Part shown: piece by piece, positions 33,447 through 42,361 of the stretch | Position numbering within the stretch: position 1 is the first letter of the stretch | Layout of the letters: each line of letters opens with the position of its first letter | Assembly (NCBI RefSeq): GCF_045207655.1 | Contig: NZ_CP108784.1 | Coordinates: 4,154,001-4,218,000 of the forward strand | DNA length: 64,000 nucleotides | Source: Embleya sp045207655 | Lineage (GTDB): Bacteria > Actinomycetota > Actinomycetes > Streptomycetales > Streptomycetaceae | Reading direction: 5' to 3' | Position numbers and translations under genes: made by a program | Notes under the pieces: generated by a model | The model's database searches: none | Seen by the model: only the letters and a program-made list of their open reading frames with translations | Told to the model about the DNA's origin: nothing

Positions 33447-34823
33447 ATGGACACCACCGCCGCAGCCCGGCCCGCCGCCCGCAAGCCCTACCTCACCGGC
33501 CACTACACCCCCGTCGCCGACGAGATCACCGCCACCGGCCTGACCGTCGAAGGCACCCTCCCGCCCGAGCTCACCGGCAGCCTGCTCCGCGCCGGCCACA
33601 ACCCCAAGCCCGGCGTCACCCCCAGCCACTGGTTCAAGGGCAGCGGCATGGTCCACGGCATCCGGCTCCGCGACGGCCGCGCCGAGTGGTACCGCAACCG
33701 CTGGGTGCGCACGCCGGCCCTGGACGGCGCGCCGTACATGACCGAGCACGGCCCGGACTTCACCGTCAGCACCGCCGGAACCCACGTCATCGAGCACGGC
33801 GGCCGACTGCTCGCCCTGTGCGAGTCGGCGCTGCCGTACGAGCTCACCCCCGAGCTGGACACCGTCGGCGCCTACGACTTCGGCGGCAAGCTGAAGTCCT
33901 TCATGACCGCGCACCCCAAGGAGGACCCGGCCACCGGCGAACTGCACTTCTTCGCGTCGTCGCCGTTCCCGCCGTTCCTCACCCACTACGTGGTCTCCCC
34001 GCAGGGCGATCTGACGCTCAGCCAGGACGTGCCCGGCGCATCCGCCGCGCTCAAGCACGATTTCGCGATCACCGAGGACTACGTCGTGTTCCTCGAAGGA
34101 TCGGTCACCTTCGACCCCACGGAGGCCTCCGGCATCCCGTACGGCTGGAGCGACGCGCAGCCCTGCCGCGTCGGCGTCATGCCGATGGGTCCCGGCGGCG
34201 CGGCGAACATCCGCTGGTTCGACGTCGGCGCCGGATTCGGTATGCACTTCGCCAACGCGTACCAGGACGCCCTGGGCCGCGTCATCGTCGAGGGCGCGAC
34301 CGTGGACCGCACCGGTTGGCAGCGCTCCTGGAACTGGTGGGTCGGCGCGCCGGGTCGCGGCGCCGAGCCCAACTCCGGTTCCCATGGCCGCCGGTGGACG
34401 ATCGACCTGACCGAGGGCGTGGCCCGCGAGGAGCAGACCGACGACCTGATCGTCGAGTTCCCGACCATCAACGAGACGCTGCTCGGCCGGCCGCACCGCT
34501 ACCAGTACGCGCTGGCCTTCCCGGACGACGACGGCGTCGGCAACCACACCTTCGTCAAGTACGACCGCGCCACCGGCGCCCGGCAGCTGCGCCCCGTCGG
34601 CGTCGGCCAACTCCCCAGCGAGGCCGTCTTCGTCCCCGCCGCGAACGCCGCCGCCGAGGACCACGGATACCTCCTCAGCGTCGTCGGCGATCTCAACACC
34701 GACAGCTCCCGGCTCCTGGTCCTCGATGCCCGCGACCTGACCGCACCCCCGGTCGCCACCGTCCACCTCCCCCGCCGGGTCCCCGCGATGATCCACGGCT
34801 CCTGGATCCCGGACGCCCGCTGA
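33447..34823 (+). CDS. Carotenoid cleavage oxygenase family protein (RPE65/CCD)
   Basis: A 458-residue member of the family of iron(II) dioxygenases that cleave carotenoids, stilbenes or similar double bonds. It shows the seven-bladed propeller pattern and candidate ligands His in TAHPKED, LKHDFAIT, MHFANAY and the C-terminal IHGSWIPD. The N-terminal LPPELTGSLLRAGHNPKPG is typical. Whether the substrate is a carotenoid or a phenylpropanoid cannot be read from sequence. ATG at 33447, with GGAAGGAACCCG upstream. Last gene of the TetR group and followed by a terminator. Confidence 0.93.
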   Translation: MDTTAAARPAARKPYLTGHYTPVADEITATGLTVEGTLPPELTGSLLRAGHNPKPGVTPSHWFKGSGMVHGIRLRDGRAEWYRNRWVRTPALDGAPYMTEHGPDFTVSTAGTHVIEHGGRLLALCESALPYELTPELDTVGAYDFGGKLKSFMTAHPKEDPATGELHFFASSPFPPFLTHYVVSPQGDLTLSQDVPGASAALKHDFAITEDYVVFLEGSVTFDPTEASGIPYGWSDAQPCRVGVMPMGPGGAANIRWFDVGAGFGMHFANAYQDALGRVIVEGATVDRTGWQRSWNWWVGAPGRGAEPNSGSHGRRWTIDLTEGVAREEQTDDLIVEFPTINETLLGRPHRYQYALAFPDDDGVGNHTFVKYDRATGARQLRPVGVGQLPSEAVFVPAANAAAEDHGYLLSVVGDLNTDSSRLLVLDARDLTAPPVATVHLPRRVPAMIHGSWIPDAR

Positions 34824-34843
34824 CCCGCCCCTCCGACTCCCCC

Positions 34844-34872
34844 GCGGCCCCGCACACCGAGTGCGGGGCCGC
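34844..34872 (+). terminator. Terminator after the carotenoid oxygenase gene
   Basis: A perfect 12-bp stem (GCGGCCCCGCAC and complement) with a 5-nt loop, 20 bp after the stop codon. Confidence 0.85.
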
Positions 34873-34971
34873 GCACGTACCCAACACACGAAACAGCCCG
34901 CCCCGAGTCGTCACCGAGCAACGACCCCCGGACGCGTACGCCGTCCATGAGCCCGATCCGCTTGGGGCGGG

Positions 34972-35232
34972 TCAGTTCTCGTAGTGGTAGCGGCACTGCG
35001 CGATCAGAACCGTGTCCTCGGTGGCCTTGTAGATCAGTCGGTGCTCGTCGTTGATGCGGCGCGACCAGTAGCCCTGGAACCCGTGCTTGAGCGGTTCCGG
35101 TTTGCCGATCCCCTCGTTGCCCTTCCGGGAGATGTCCGCGATGAGCGTATTGATGCGCTTCAGGATCTTCCGGTCCTGAAGCTGCCACCACAGGTAGTCC
35201 TCCCAGGCGCGGGAAGAGAACGTGATCTTCAT
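34972..35232 (-). CDS. yoeB: YoeB-type toxin (Txe/YoeB ribosome-dependent mRNA endonuclease)
   Basis: An 86-residue toxin with the YoeB pattern: ITFSSRAWEDYLWWQLQDRK, GKPEPLKHGFQGYWSRRIND with the catalytic Glu and the Arg pair, EHRLIYKATEDTVLIAQCRY and the final HYEN with the conserved His and Tyr. By family it cleaves mRNA at the ribosome and is neutralised by YefM. GAGGATCG precedes the ATG at 35232. The gene lies 13 bp downstream of the antitoxin, the usual antitoxin-first order. Confidence 0.95.
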   Translation of the reverse strand: MKITFSSRAWEDYLWWQLQDRKILKRINTLIADISRKGNEGIGKPEPLKHGFQGYWSRRINDEHRLIYKATEDTVLIAQCRYHYEN

Positions 35233-35245
35233 ACGCCGCCGATCC

Positions 35246-35503
35246 TCACTCGTCGGCCGTCAGTTCGCGTACGGTGCCGCCGCCGTTTTCCAACTCGTCG
35301 ATGGAGGCGAGCAGACGCCGGGCGTTCGCAGGGCTTCGCAACAGGTAGGCGGTCTCCTTCAGGGACTCGTAGTCCTCCAGGGAGACGATGACGACCGGGT
35401 CGTGTCCGGCTCGGGTGATGACAACCTCTTCGCGGTCGTCGTTGACGGAGTTGAGCACCTCGGCATACCGCGCGCGAGACTCGGAGTACGTCATGGTCTT
35501 CAT
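35246..35503 (-). CDS. yefM: YefM-type antitoxin (Phd/YefM family)
   Basis: An 85-residue antitoxin: MKTMTYSESRARYAEVLNSV, VVITRAGHDPVVIVSLEDYE, with the usual acidic C-terminal tail (ELENGGGTVRELTADE) that would wrap the toxin. The N-terminal half forms the DNA-binding dimer in this family. AGGAGG precedes ATG 35503, and an inverted GTACA/TGTAC repeat lies just upstream, matching known YefM operators built on TGTACA cores. Promotes plasmid- or island-like stability in accessory DNA; that role is inferred. Confidence 0.95.
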   Translation of the reverse strand: MKTMTYSESRARYAEVLNSVNDDREEVVITRAGHDPVVIVSLEDYESLKETAYLLRSPANARRLLASIDELENGGGTVRELTADE

Positions 35504-35520
35504 GGTCCACCCTCCTCTAA

Positions 35521-35536
35521 GTACAAGAAACTGTAC
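35521..35536. promoter_or_regulatory. Inverted repeat GTACA-N6-TGTAC, YefM operator candidate
   Basis: The repeat begins 18 bp before the yefM start, overlapping the expected promoter. E. coli YefM binds palindromes with a TGTACA core, so autoregulation is likely. Confidence 0.65.
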
Positions 35537-35659
35537 GTCGCTTGTGGTGGGGCGGCAAGTCTCCGCACGACACCCGCGGCCGGGTGCCCCGGACCCACGA
35601 TCCGCGCACGCCAGACAACTCCGCCGTCACCAGGACCCGCGAGCGGTCCGAGGGCAGCG

Positions 35660-36967
35660 TCAGGGTTCGAGGAGGGCGGTCAGGACGACGGCGGGGTCTG
35701 CGTCCGGGGGGCCGGACGGGCACCAGGTGCCTCGGTCCTTGGTGTACGGGTACCACAGGCCGTCCCGGCCCAGGCGGAGTTGGGCGGCTCGGCCCTCGAC
35801 GGTCCAGCGGTTGCGCCAGGAGCGGAGTCGGGGTGGTTTGCCGTCGGGCCAGTTCGCCCGCAGCGCCTCGCGGTCGCGTTCCAGGCGGGTGGCGGGTGGC
35901 GTCCAGTGGTTTTCCAGCACTTCCAGGGATGCCGCGCCGCCGTGCCGCCACGCGCGGGTGGCCGCGGCGAGTTCGCCGGGGGTACGGCCGCAGTTCGAGG
36001 AGATCCGGGTGAGAACCTCCGGCGTGGGGTGGGCGGCCGCCAGGCGGACGGCGTCCTGCCATTCCGTGAGCGGGACGGGTGGGGCGGTGTCGGCGTGCCG
36101 CTCGCCGAGGGCCGCGGCCAGCAGGTGATGGGCGCGCGTCGCGGCGTCGGCGGCGAGCAGTTCGAGCGCGGCGGGGTCCACACCGGGCTCCGGGACCGCC
36201 GAGTCCACCAGTGCGGGGCCTCGACCGGGCCGTTCGGGCAATGCCGGCGGCGCGGGCAGGGGCGGCGGTTCGGCGCGGGCGGCGAAGGCGAGACCGGCCG
36301 GATCACCGGCCCGGGCCGGAGGTACGGCCGGGCCCGCGCTCACCGCGTCGGCCGCGGCTTCGGCCGCCGCGCGAGCGGTGTTGCGACGGCCGAGTTCGTC
36401 CATCAGTTCCCGCTCGCCGCGCCCCCGCAGGAGCAGCAGCACGAAGGGGTCGCGGTCCAGCAGTCGGGCGACCTGGTAGCACAGCGCGGCGGCGTGCTTG
36501 CAGGGGTAACCCCAGTCGGGACAACTGCACTGGGGATCGAGGTCGCGGGGACCGGGCAGCAGCGGGACGCCGGCGGCCGCGGCGTCGTCGGCGAGTCCGG
36601 CGGGCATCTCGCCGTCGAGGAGAGCGGCGATGTTGGCGGCCCGCTCGGCGATCATGTCGAGCAGTTGGTCCCACTGTCGGTCCGTCAGCGGCTCGACCCG
36701 GATCCTGGAGCGATACGGGGTGCGGCGGCTACCTTGCACCGGGGCGGCGGCCGTGCCGCGGGTGATGGTGACCCGGCCCACCGCGCCGCCGCGCGCGTAG
36801 GTCCGGCCGCGCTGGAGGCGCCCGGAGTCCAGGGAGGACTCCTCCAGGGCGCGCAGCCATTCGCGGCCCCACCAGGACTCGGCGAACGGCGCTCGACTGC
36901 CCTTGGTGGACGGGAACGCCTCGAAGGTGCGGACGGCTTCCTGGTCCGACCGGGTGCGCTTGGTCAT
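35660..36967 (-). CDS. SWIM zinc-finger protein, partner of the SNF2 helicase
   Basis: A 435-residue protein with one clear motif: CSCPDWGYPCKHAAALCY (about residues 145-160), the SWIM zinc finger CxCx(n)CxH. The N-terminus (SWWGREWLRALEESSLDSG, GRLQRGRTYARGGAVGRVTI) is conserved in this actinobacterial family; the C-terminal half is Pro/Ala-rich with repeated TRAWRHGGAA-like helices. SWIM fingers bind nucleic acid or protein. It lies 58 bp downstream of the SNF2 helicase gene on the same strand, a recurrent pairing in actinobacteria, so the two probably act together on DNA. Confidence 0.88.
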   Translation of the reverse strand: MTKRTRSDQEAVRTFEAFPSTKGSRAPFAESWWGREWLRALEESSLDSGRLQRGRTYARGGAVGRVTITRGTAAAPVQGSRRTPYRSRIRVEPLTDRQWDQLLDMIAERAANIAALLDGEMPAGLADDAAAAGVPLLPGPRDLDPQCSCPDWGYPCKHAAALCYQVARLLDRDPFVLLLLRGRGERELMDELGRRNTARAAAEAAADAVSAGPAVPPARAGDPAGLAFAARAEPPPLPAPPALPERPGRGPALVDSAVPEPGVDPAALELLAADAATRAHHLLAAALGERHADTAPPVPLTEWQDAVRLAAAHPTPEVLTRISSNCGRTPGELAAATRAWRHGGAASLEVLENHWTPPATRLERDREALRANWPDGKPPRLRSWRNRWTVEGRAAQLRLGRDGLWYPYTKDRGTWCPSGPPDADPAVVLTALLEP

Positions 36968-37025
36968 CGTCCCGTCCTTCGCGGCGTCACCGGCGTGGCC
37001 TCCTGGTCCGCCCCGGCACGCCCGG

Positions 37026-39968
37026 TCATCGTCCCGTCCTTCGCAGCGCGACCAGTTCGGCCAGTTCGTCGTCGCCGAGTTCGCTGAAGGCCGCCTCGCC
37101 CGAGTCCAGCACCGAGTCGGCGAGTTCGCGCTTGTGCCGCAGCATCTCCGCGACCCGGTCCTCCACGGTCCCCTCGGCGATCAGTTTGTGCACCTGTACC
37201 GGCTGGGTCTGTCCGATCCGATAGGCGCGGTCGGTGGCTTGGTCCTCCACCGCCGGGTTCCACCAGCGGTCGTAGTGGATGACGTGTCCGGCCCGAGTCA
37301 GGTTCAGGCCGGTCCCGGCGGCTTTGAGGGACAGCAGGAACACCTTCTTCTCGCCGCTCTGAAAGGCGTCGACCATCTCCTCACGGCGCTTGACCGTGGT
37401 GCCTCCGTGCAGGAAGAGCGTGTCCACGCCGCGCTCGGCCAGGTGACGCTCGATCAGCCTGCCCATGGCCACGTACTGGGTGAAAACCAGGGCCGATCCC
37501 TCCTCCGCCAGCACGGTGTCCAGGAGTTCGTCCAGGAGTTCCAGTTTCCCGGAGCGGCCCGGCAGCTTCGCGCCGGCCGGCTCCTTCAGGAACTGCGCGG
37601 GGTGGTTGCAGACCTGCTTGAGGCCGGTGAGCAGTTTCAGCACCAGACCGCGTCGGGTGATGCCCTGCTTCCCCTCGATCTCGGCCATCAGCTCGCGTAC
37701 CAGTGCCTCGTACAGCGAGACCTGTTCCTTGGTCAGCGACACCGGCTGATCGGTCTCGGTCTTGGGTGGCAGTTCGGGCGCGATGCCCGGGTCGGCTTTG
37801 CGCCGGCGCAGCAGGAAGGGGCGAACGAGCGCGGCCAGTCGCCGGGCGGCCTGCTCGTCGCGGTCGCCCTCGACGGCCTTGGCATAGCGGTCGCGGAAGG
37901 AGGTGAGCGTGCCGAGCAGGCCGGGGGTGGTCCAGTCGAGCAGTGCCCACAGCTCGGACAGGTTGTTCTCGACCGGGGTGCCGGTCAGCGCGACCCGACC
38001 CCGCGAGGGGATCTCGCGCAGCGCCCGAGCGGTGTGCGCGTACGGGTTCTTGACATGCTGGGCCTCGTCGGCGACGAGCAGGCCCCAGGGCCGGTCCGCG
38101 AGGCGTTCGGCGTCGCGCCGCATGGTCCCGTAGGTGGTCAGGACGAAGCCGCCCTCGGCTCCCGTCCCAAGCCCGTCCAGGTCGCGGCCGGGGCCGTGGA
38201 AGCGGCGTACCGGGGTGGCCGGTGCGAAGCGCAGGATCTCGCGCTCCCAGTTGCCGAGCAGGGAGGCGGGACAGACCACGAGGGTCGGGCCGGCGGTGGC
38301 CTTTCGTTCCTGGCGGCGCAGGTGGAGTGCGATGAGGGTGACGGTCTTGCCCAGGCCCATGTCGTCGGCGAGGCAGCCGCCGAGGCCGAGCGAGGTCATC
38401 CGGTGCAGCCAGTTCAGGCCACGCAGTTGGTAGTCACGCAGGGTCGCGCGCAAAGCCTTCGGGGGCCCTTGAGGCTCGCGCGCGGCGCGGGCCTCGGGGT
38501 CGGCGATCCGGGACCGCAGCTCCTCCAGCGCACCGCTCGCGGTGACCGCCACCCGTTCGCCGTCCACCTCGACGCCGCCGGTCAGCGCGGCGCCCAGGGC
38601 GTCGATCGCGGTCAGCGGCGGTGTCCCGGACCGCGCGGCCCGGCGCAGGCGGCGGACCAACTCCGGGTCCACGACCACCCACTGGTCGCGCAGCCGCACG
38701 ATCGGCCGGTGTGCCCGGACCAGCCGTTCCAGCTCCTCCTCGGTGAGTTCCCGGTCTCCGAGCGCGACCCGCCAGCGGAACTCCGACAGCCCGCCGGAGG
38801 ACAGGAAGGACTCGGCCGAGGACCGTGTCCCCTTGCGACGGGCGGGTTCCAGGACCCCGGCGGCGGTCAGCTCGCGGACCAGCTCCTTGGGCCAGTGCAC
38901 GGCGACCCCGGCCGCGGCAAGGCTCTCGGCCGCCTCACCCAGCAACGCCCGGGCCTCCTCGTCGGACAGCTCCAGGCCGGTCGGGGCGGCCGCCTCCAGC
39001 AGCCGCGCGGCCGGGGGCCAGGCGCGCGCGGCCCGGCGCAGCGTCAGCAATGTGTCCACCCGAGCCCGTGGGCCGAACAGTTCGGGGGCGAAGGCCCGGC
39101 CGGACCACAGATCCGCGGCGTCGGCGAGCACGGTGGGATCGCTCAGGCTGCGTAGTTGGACCACGGCTCGGAAGGCGTCCGCACGGCCCAGTTCCAGCCG
39201 CAACGACACCGCCAGACCGGCGTCGCGGCCGGCGGCGACCTCCGCCGCCCAGGCGCGTTGCCCGGGTACGGACTGCGGCGCTCGAACCGCGAACGCCGGC
39301 CCGCCGGCCACCTGGCGGGCAGCGGGAGGCCGCGTGAGGGAATCGGCCACGGCATCCAGAAAGGCCCGTAGCAGCGGCTCTGCCGGCGGAAGGGCAAGCG
39401 GGGAAAGCCCGGGGACCGCGACCGCGCGGGCCTCGGGAGGCATGGCCGCGGCCAGGGCACCCAGCCGCTCGTGGTCGTCGGCGTCCAGCGGGCCGACCCG
39501 CCACGCGTCGAAGCCCTCCGGTGACACCCCGGGCAGCACCCGACCCCGGGCCAGCAGGTCCAGAGCGTGCAGGGCCGCCGCGCCCCAGAACGCGGTGCCG
39601 GCCGACACCCGCCCGCCGCCGTCCACACCGAGCGCCCGGCAGCGGGTCAGCAGCGGCAGAGCCTGCTCCACCGGCAGCAGCACGGCGCCCACCCGGGCCC
39701 GGGTCACGGACGAACCGCGCGGGCGCACCACGGTGAGTTGCTCGGCTTCCACCCCGAGATCCGGCGGCTCGCCGCCGGACGTCCAGAACGCCACCCGTCC
39801 CGACCGGGGTGGATCCGCGGGAAGGAACACCGCCTCGGCTGCGGCCAGTTCGGGCAGCAGGGCAAGGAATCGCTCCCGGTCCGCAGCAGCCGACTCGGCG
39901 ATGGCCGGCCCGCCGGATCCCGGCAGGCGTGGGGTCGCGGTTTCCGCCACCGGGTAGATCTTCGCCAC
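37026..39968 (-). CDS. SNF2/RapA-type DNA-dependent ATPase (SWI2/SNF2 helicase-like)
   Basis: A 980-residue translocase. Residues 1-480 are an SNF2-associated N-terminal region; the motor follows with motif I DDMGLGKTV (Lys near 541), motif II DEAQ (near 632), ALTGTPVENNLSELWALLDW (motif III), ALVFTQYVAMGRLIERHLAE, then FLLSLKAAGTGLNLTRAGHV and motif VI DRAYRIGQTQPVQVHKL (near 914). It moves along double-stranded DNA rather than unwinding it. GTG at 39968 follows AGGAG with good spacing; the upstream ATG frame (40040) has none. Possible role in defence or repair is inference. Confidence 0.95.
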   Translation of the reverse strand: MAKIYPVAETATPRLPGSGGPAIAESAAADRERFLALLPELAAAEAVFLPADPPRSGRVAFWTSGGEPPDLGVEAEQLTVVRPRGSSVTRARVGAVLLPVEQALPLLTRCRALGVDGGGRVSAGTAFWGAAALHALDLLARGRVLPGVSPEGFDAWRVGPLDADDHERLGALAAAMPPEARAVAVPGLSPLALPPAEPLLRAFLDAVADSLTRPPAARQVAGGPAFAVRAPQSVPGQRAWAAEVAAGRDAGLAVSLRLELGRADAFRAVVQLRSLSDPTVLADAADLWSGRAFAPELFGPRARVDTLLTLRRAARAWPPAARLLEAAAPTGLELSDEEARALLGEAAESLAAAGVAVHWPKELVRELTAAGVLEPARRKGTRSSAESFLSSGGLSEFRWRVALGDRELTEEELERLVRAHRPIVRLRDQWVVVDPELVRRLRRAARSGTPPLTAIDALGAALTGGVEVDGERVAVTASGALEELRSRIADPEARAAREPQGPPKALRATLRDYQLRGLNWLHRMTSLGLGGCLADDMGLGKTVTLIALHLRRQERKATAGPTLVVCPASLLGNWEREILRFAPATPVRRFHGPGRDLDGLGTGAEGGFVLTTYGTMRRDAERLADRPWGLLVADEAQHVKNPYAHTARALREIPSRGRVALTGTPVENNLSELWALLDWTTPGLLGTLTSFRDRYAKAVEGDRDEQAARRLAALVRPFLLRRRKADPGIAPELPPKTETDQPVSLTKEQVSLYEALVRELMAEIEGKQGITRRGLVLKLLTGLKQVCNHPAQFLKEPAGAKLPGRSGKLELLDELLDTVLAEEGSALVFTQYVAMGRLIERHLAERGVDTLFLHGGTTVKRREEMVDAFQSGEKKVFLLSLKAAGTGLNLTRAGHVIHYDRWWNPAVEDQATDRAYRIGQTQPVQVHKLIAEGTVEDRVAEMLRHKRELADSVLDSGEAAFSELGDDELAELVALRRTGR

Positions 39969-40539
39969 TGCACCCACTCCTGGCACCTGTCCACAACTGG
40001 TCGCCACGGCTGTTCGGAACGGCGCGGAGTCCGCCCGCACCCTCGGCAGGCCAAGGCTACCTACACAGGTGGACAGGATGTGTCAAGAGCGGCTTGACCC
40101 ACCCGGCGCAGTGCGCGACGACGGTGCCGGTACGCACCGCGGACGGCTGCGGCACATTGTTCGGCCGTGACCCCGCGCCGGTGCCGGAATCCGTCTCCGC
40201 ATCGAGGAACGCTTCGCCGCGACCGCCGAGCCCGTACCCACCCAGCGGCTCGAGATCGCCCTGCGAGACACCGGTCCGCCGATCCGGCGCCGGATCACCC
40301 CGCCTGCCGACACCTCGAAGAGGCGGCACCGCTGCGGCGTCGGGGTGGCAACGATTGTGGAGCGATGGCGGTACCCGGGGCCTCCCGCTCGTGAGCTTCG
40401 GCCGCTTCCCACCCCGAAGCCGGCCGGCGGGATGTCCCGGAGCGGGTGTCTATGGTGGATCGGTCGACCGGCTTCGGCTCGCCCCGCCGGCCATCGTCGA
40501 TCCGACCGTCGCAGTCTCCCCGAACGAGGTAGTGCAGCC
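39969..40539. other. 571-bp region with no intact gene, containing a gene fragment
   Basis: No intact coding frame. The only recognisable part is a short pRiA4b-like fragment (listed separately). Promoters for the SNF2 gene (leftward) and the CynX gene (rightward) must also lie here. Confidence 0.5.
40201..40335 (+). pseudogene. Fragment of a pRiA4b ORF-3-like gene
   Basis: In the frame starting at 40201 the peptide LEIALRDTGPPIRRRITPPA resembles the start of the plasmid pRiA4b ORF-3-like domain, which usually reads LRGxxPPIWRR followed by a Pro and Asp. There is no start codon close by, and the similarity stops after about 25 residues, so it is likely a remnant. pRiA4b-domain genes are often neighbours of SWIM/SNF2 pairs in my recollection. 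Confidence 0.45.
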
Positions 40540-41835
40540 ATGCCGTCAGTCCGCGCGAGGTCGCGCCGTGTTGTTGTCGTCGAGGGGGCGTCGAGCGGGA
40601 CGGACCGGGCGCCCGGGGCGGTGCTGACGCTGGTCGCGCTGTTCCTGGTGGCGATCAATCTGCGCGGGGCGATCACCGATGTGCCGCCGTTGCTCACCTC
40701 GATCCGGAACGATCTCGGGCTGTCCGGGGCCGCCGCCGGGGTGTTGACCGCGATTCCGGTGGTGTCGATGGGGGTGTTCGCGCCGCTCGCGCATCGGGGG
40801 GCGGCCCGGTACGGGTACGAGCGCACGGTGGCCGCGTCGGTGGTCGTGCTGCTGGTGGGGGTGCTGATCCGGCTGGGTGCGGCCTCGGTCGTGTTGCTCT
40901 TCCTGGGCACGCTGGTGGCCGGTGCCGGTATCGCGGTGCTGGGCGCGGCGCTGCCGGGTGTGGTCAAGACGCACTTCGCCGAGCGCGCGGGGGCGGTCAC
41001 CGGGCTGTACAGCGCGGCGATAGGGGTCGGCGCGGCGGGTGCGAGCGCGCTCGCCGTACCGCTGTCGGAGGCGTTCGGGTCCTGGCAGCTCTCCCTCGGC
41101 GTGGTCGCGATCCCGGCGGTGCTCGGGCTGCTCGCGTGGTATCCGGTAATCCGGCGGACCGCGCCGGTGAGGAAGGTGCCCGCGGCGGGCCCGCGGGTCG
41201 ACGCGAAGCCGGTGGCGGTCGCGCCGAGCGGTGGACCCGCCACCCGACCGGCCGCGGACGCCTCGCCGTGGCGTCGACCCGTCGCCTGGATCCTCGCCGT
41301 CTTCCTCGTCATGCAGACCACCGCCTACTACGGCGTGGTCGGCTGGGTCCCCGCCGCCTACGAGGAGCAGGGCTGGAGTGCCGAGCGCGCGGGCCTGTTG
41401 CTGTCCGTGTTCGGTCTCACCGGCATCGTCTCCGGTCTGGTGATCCCGCTGCTCGCGGACCGCTTCACCGACCCCAGGCCGCTGTTCGCGGTCACCGTCG
41501 CGGGTGCGGTGGCCGGCATGGGCCTGCTCGCGTTCGCGCCGGATCTGGCACCGTGGCCCACCATCGCGCTGCTCGGCCTCACCCTCGGCGGCGCGTTCCC
41601 GTTGATGCTGGTGATGCTCGTGCGCTTCGCGCCGAGCCCGGCGGCGGCCGGCCGACTGTCCGCGATGACGTTCCTGATCGGCTACCCGATCGCCGCCGTG
41701 TTGCAGATCGTCTTCGGCACGATCCACGACGCGACCGGCGAGTACACGGCGGTGTTCGGCGTGCTGTTCGCGATGACGCTGGTGGAACTCGTGGTCTGCC
41801 TCGGATTGAATCCCAAGCATGCCCGACACCCCTGA
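40540..41835 (+). CDS. CynX/NimT-family MFS transporter
   Basis: A 431-residue permease of 12 helices. The N-terminus LFLVAINLRGAITDVPPLL followed by a SIRNDLGLS segment is the hallmark of the CynX/NimT family (cyanate or nitroimidazole transporters), as is GTLVAGAGIAVLGAALPGVV in the fourth to fifth helix. Substrate not predictable. A GAGGT precedes the ATG at 40540; a longer frame upstream to 40345 has no family similarity. The 3' end overlaps the next gene by 17 bp, so they are co-transcribed. Confidence 0.9.
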   Translation: MPSVRARSRRVVVVEGASSGTDRAPGAVLTLVALFLVAINLRGAITDVPPLLTSIRNDLGLSGAAAGVLTAIPVVSMGVFAPLAHRGAARYGYERTVAASVVVLLVGVLIRLGAASVVLLFLGTLVAGAGIAVLGAALPGVVKTHFAERAGAVTGLYSAAIGVGAAGASALAVPLSEAFGSWQLSLGVVAIPAVLGLLAWYPVIRRTAPVRKVPAAGPRVDAKPVAVAPSGGPATRPAADASPWRRPVAWILAVFLVMQTTAYYGVVGWVPAAYEEQGWSAERAGLLLSVFGLTGIVSGLVIPLLADRFTDPRPLFAVTVAGAVAGMGLLAFAPDLAPWPTIALLGLTLGGAFPLMLVMLVRFAPSPAAAGRLSAMTFLIGYPIAAVLQIVFGTIHDATGEYTAVFGVLFAMTLVELVVCLGLNPKHARHP

Positions 41836-42349
41836 CGCGCTGTCACCGCGAACCCACCCGACCGACGACCCGCCGGCGACGACCGACGCTCCCGACGACC
41901 CGTCACTGTCCGTCCTGCCCGCACGCTTTCGGGCCGTCCCGTACGTCTACGCCCGACACCCGCAGGCCGTCGCGCCCGGCGACCTGGCCGCGGGGGCCAA
42001 CTGTCAGCTCTACGCGTATGCCTTCCTCGCCCACCACGGCCTGCGCGTGCCGCCGTTGCACTCGTCCGACCTGTGGGCCGACGACACCGCGACCGTCCGG
42101 GTGGTGGGCGAACCCGAGCCGCTGGACCTGCTCCTGTTCGACGCCGGCCCACGCCCGGACCGGGATCCGGGCTACGCGGCGCACATCGGGGTACACCTGG
42201 GCCCGGATCGGGTCCTGCACCTGTGCCAGGAGGTCGGCCGGCCCGCGATCTGGTCGTACGCGCAGTTCGCCGCCCGCCCGCGATACGCACGTCTGTTCGG
42301 AGTCAAGCGGTGCCGCCCGACGACGGAACAGAAGCAGCCCCTCCCGTAG
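41819..42349 (+). CDS. NlpC/P60- or CHAP-like amidase domain protein
   Basis: A 176-residue protein that looks like a small cytoplasmic papain-fold amidase: the likely nucleophile Cys lies in AAGANCQLYAYAFLAHHGLR (near residue 62), and the His in AAHIGVHLGPDRVLHL (near 121) follows at normal distance. The order Cys then His and the strand-rich spacing match NlpC/P60 cell-wall hydrolases, but there is no signal peptide. It overlaps the end of the CynX gene and continues almost directly into the S9 peptidase gene, so these three form an operon. Confidence 0.7.
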   Translation: MPDTPDALSPRTHPTDDPPATTDAPDDPSLSVLPARFRAVPYVYARHPQAVAPGDLAAGANCQLYAYAFLAHHGLRVPPLHSSDLWADDTATVRVVGEPEPLDLLLFDAGPRPDRDPGYAAHIGVHLGPDRVLHLCQEVGRPAIWSYAQFAARPRYARLFGVKRCRPTTEQKQPLP

Positions 42350-42361
42350 TTGAATTGCGAC

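Noticed and set aside
40167..40394. Plus-strand frame with ATG-like start in the SNF2/CynX gap
   Set aside because: Arg/Pro-rich with no similarity; the only recognisable peptide lies in another frame as a fragment.
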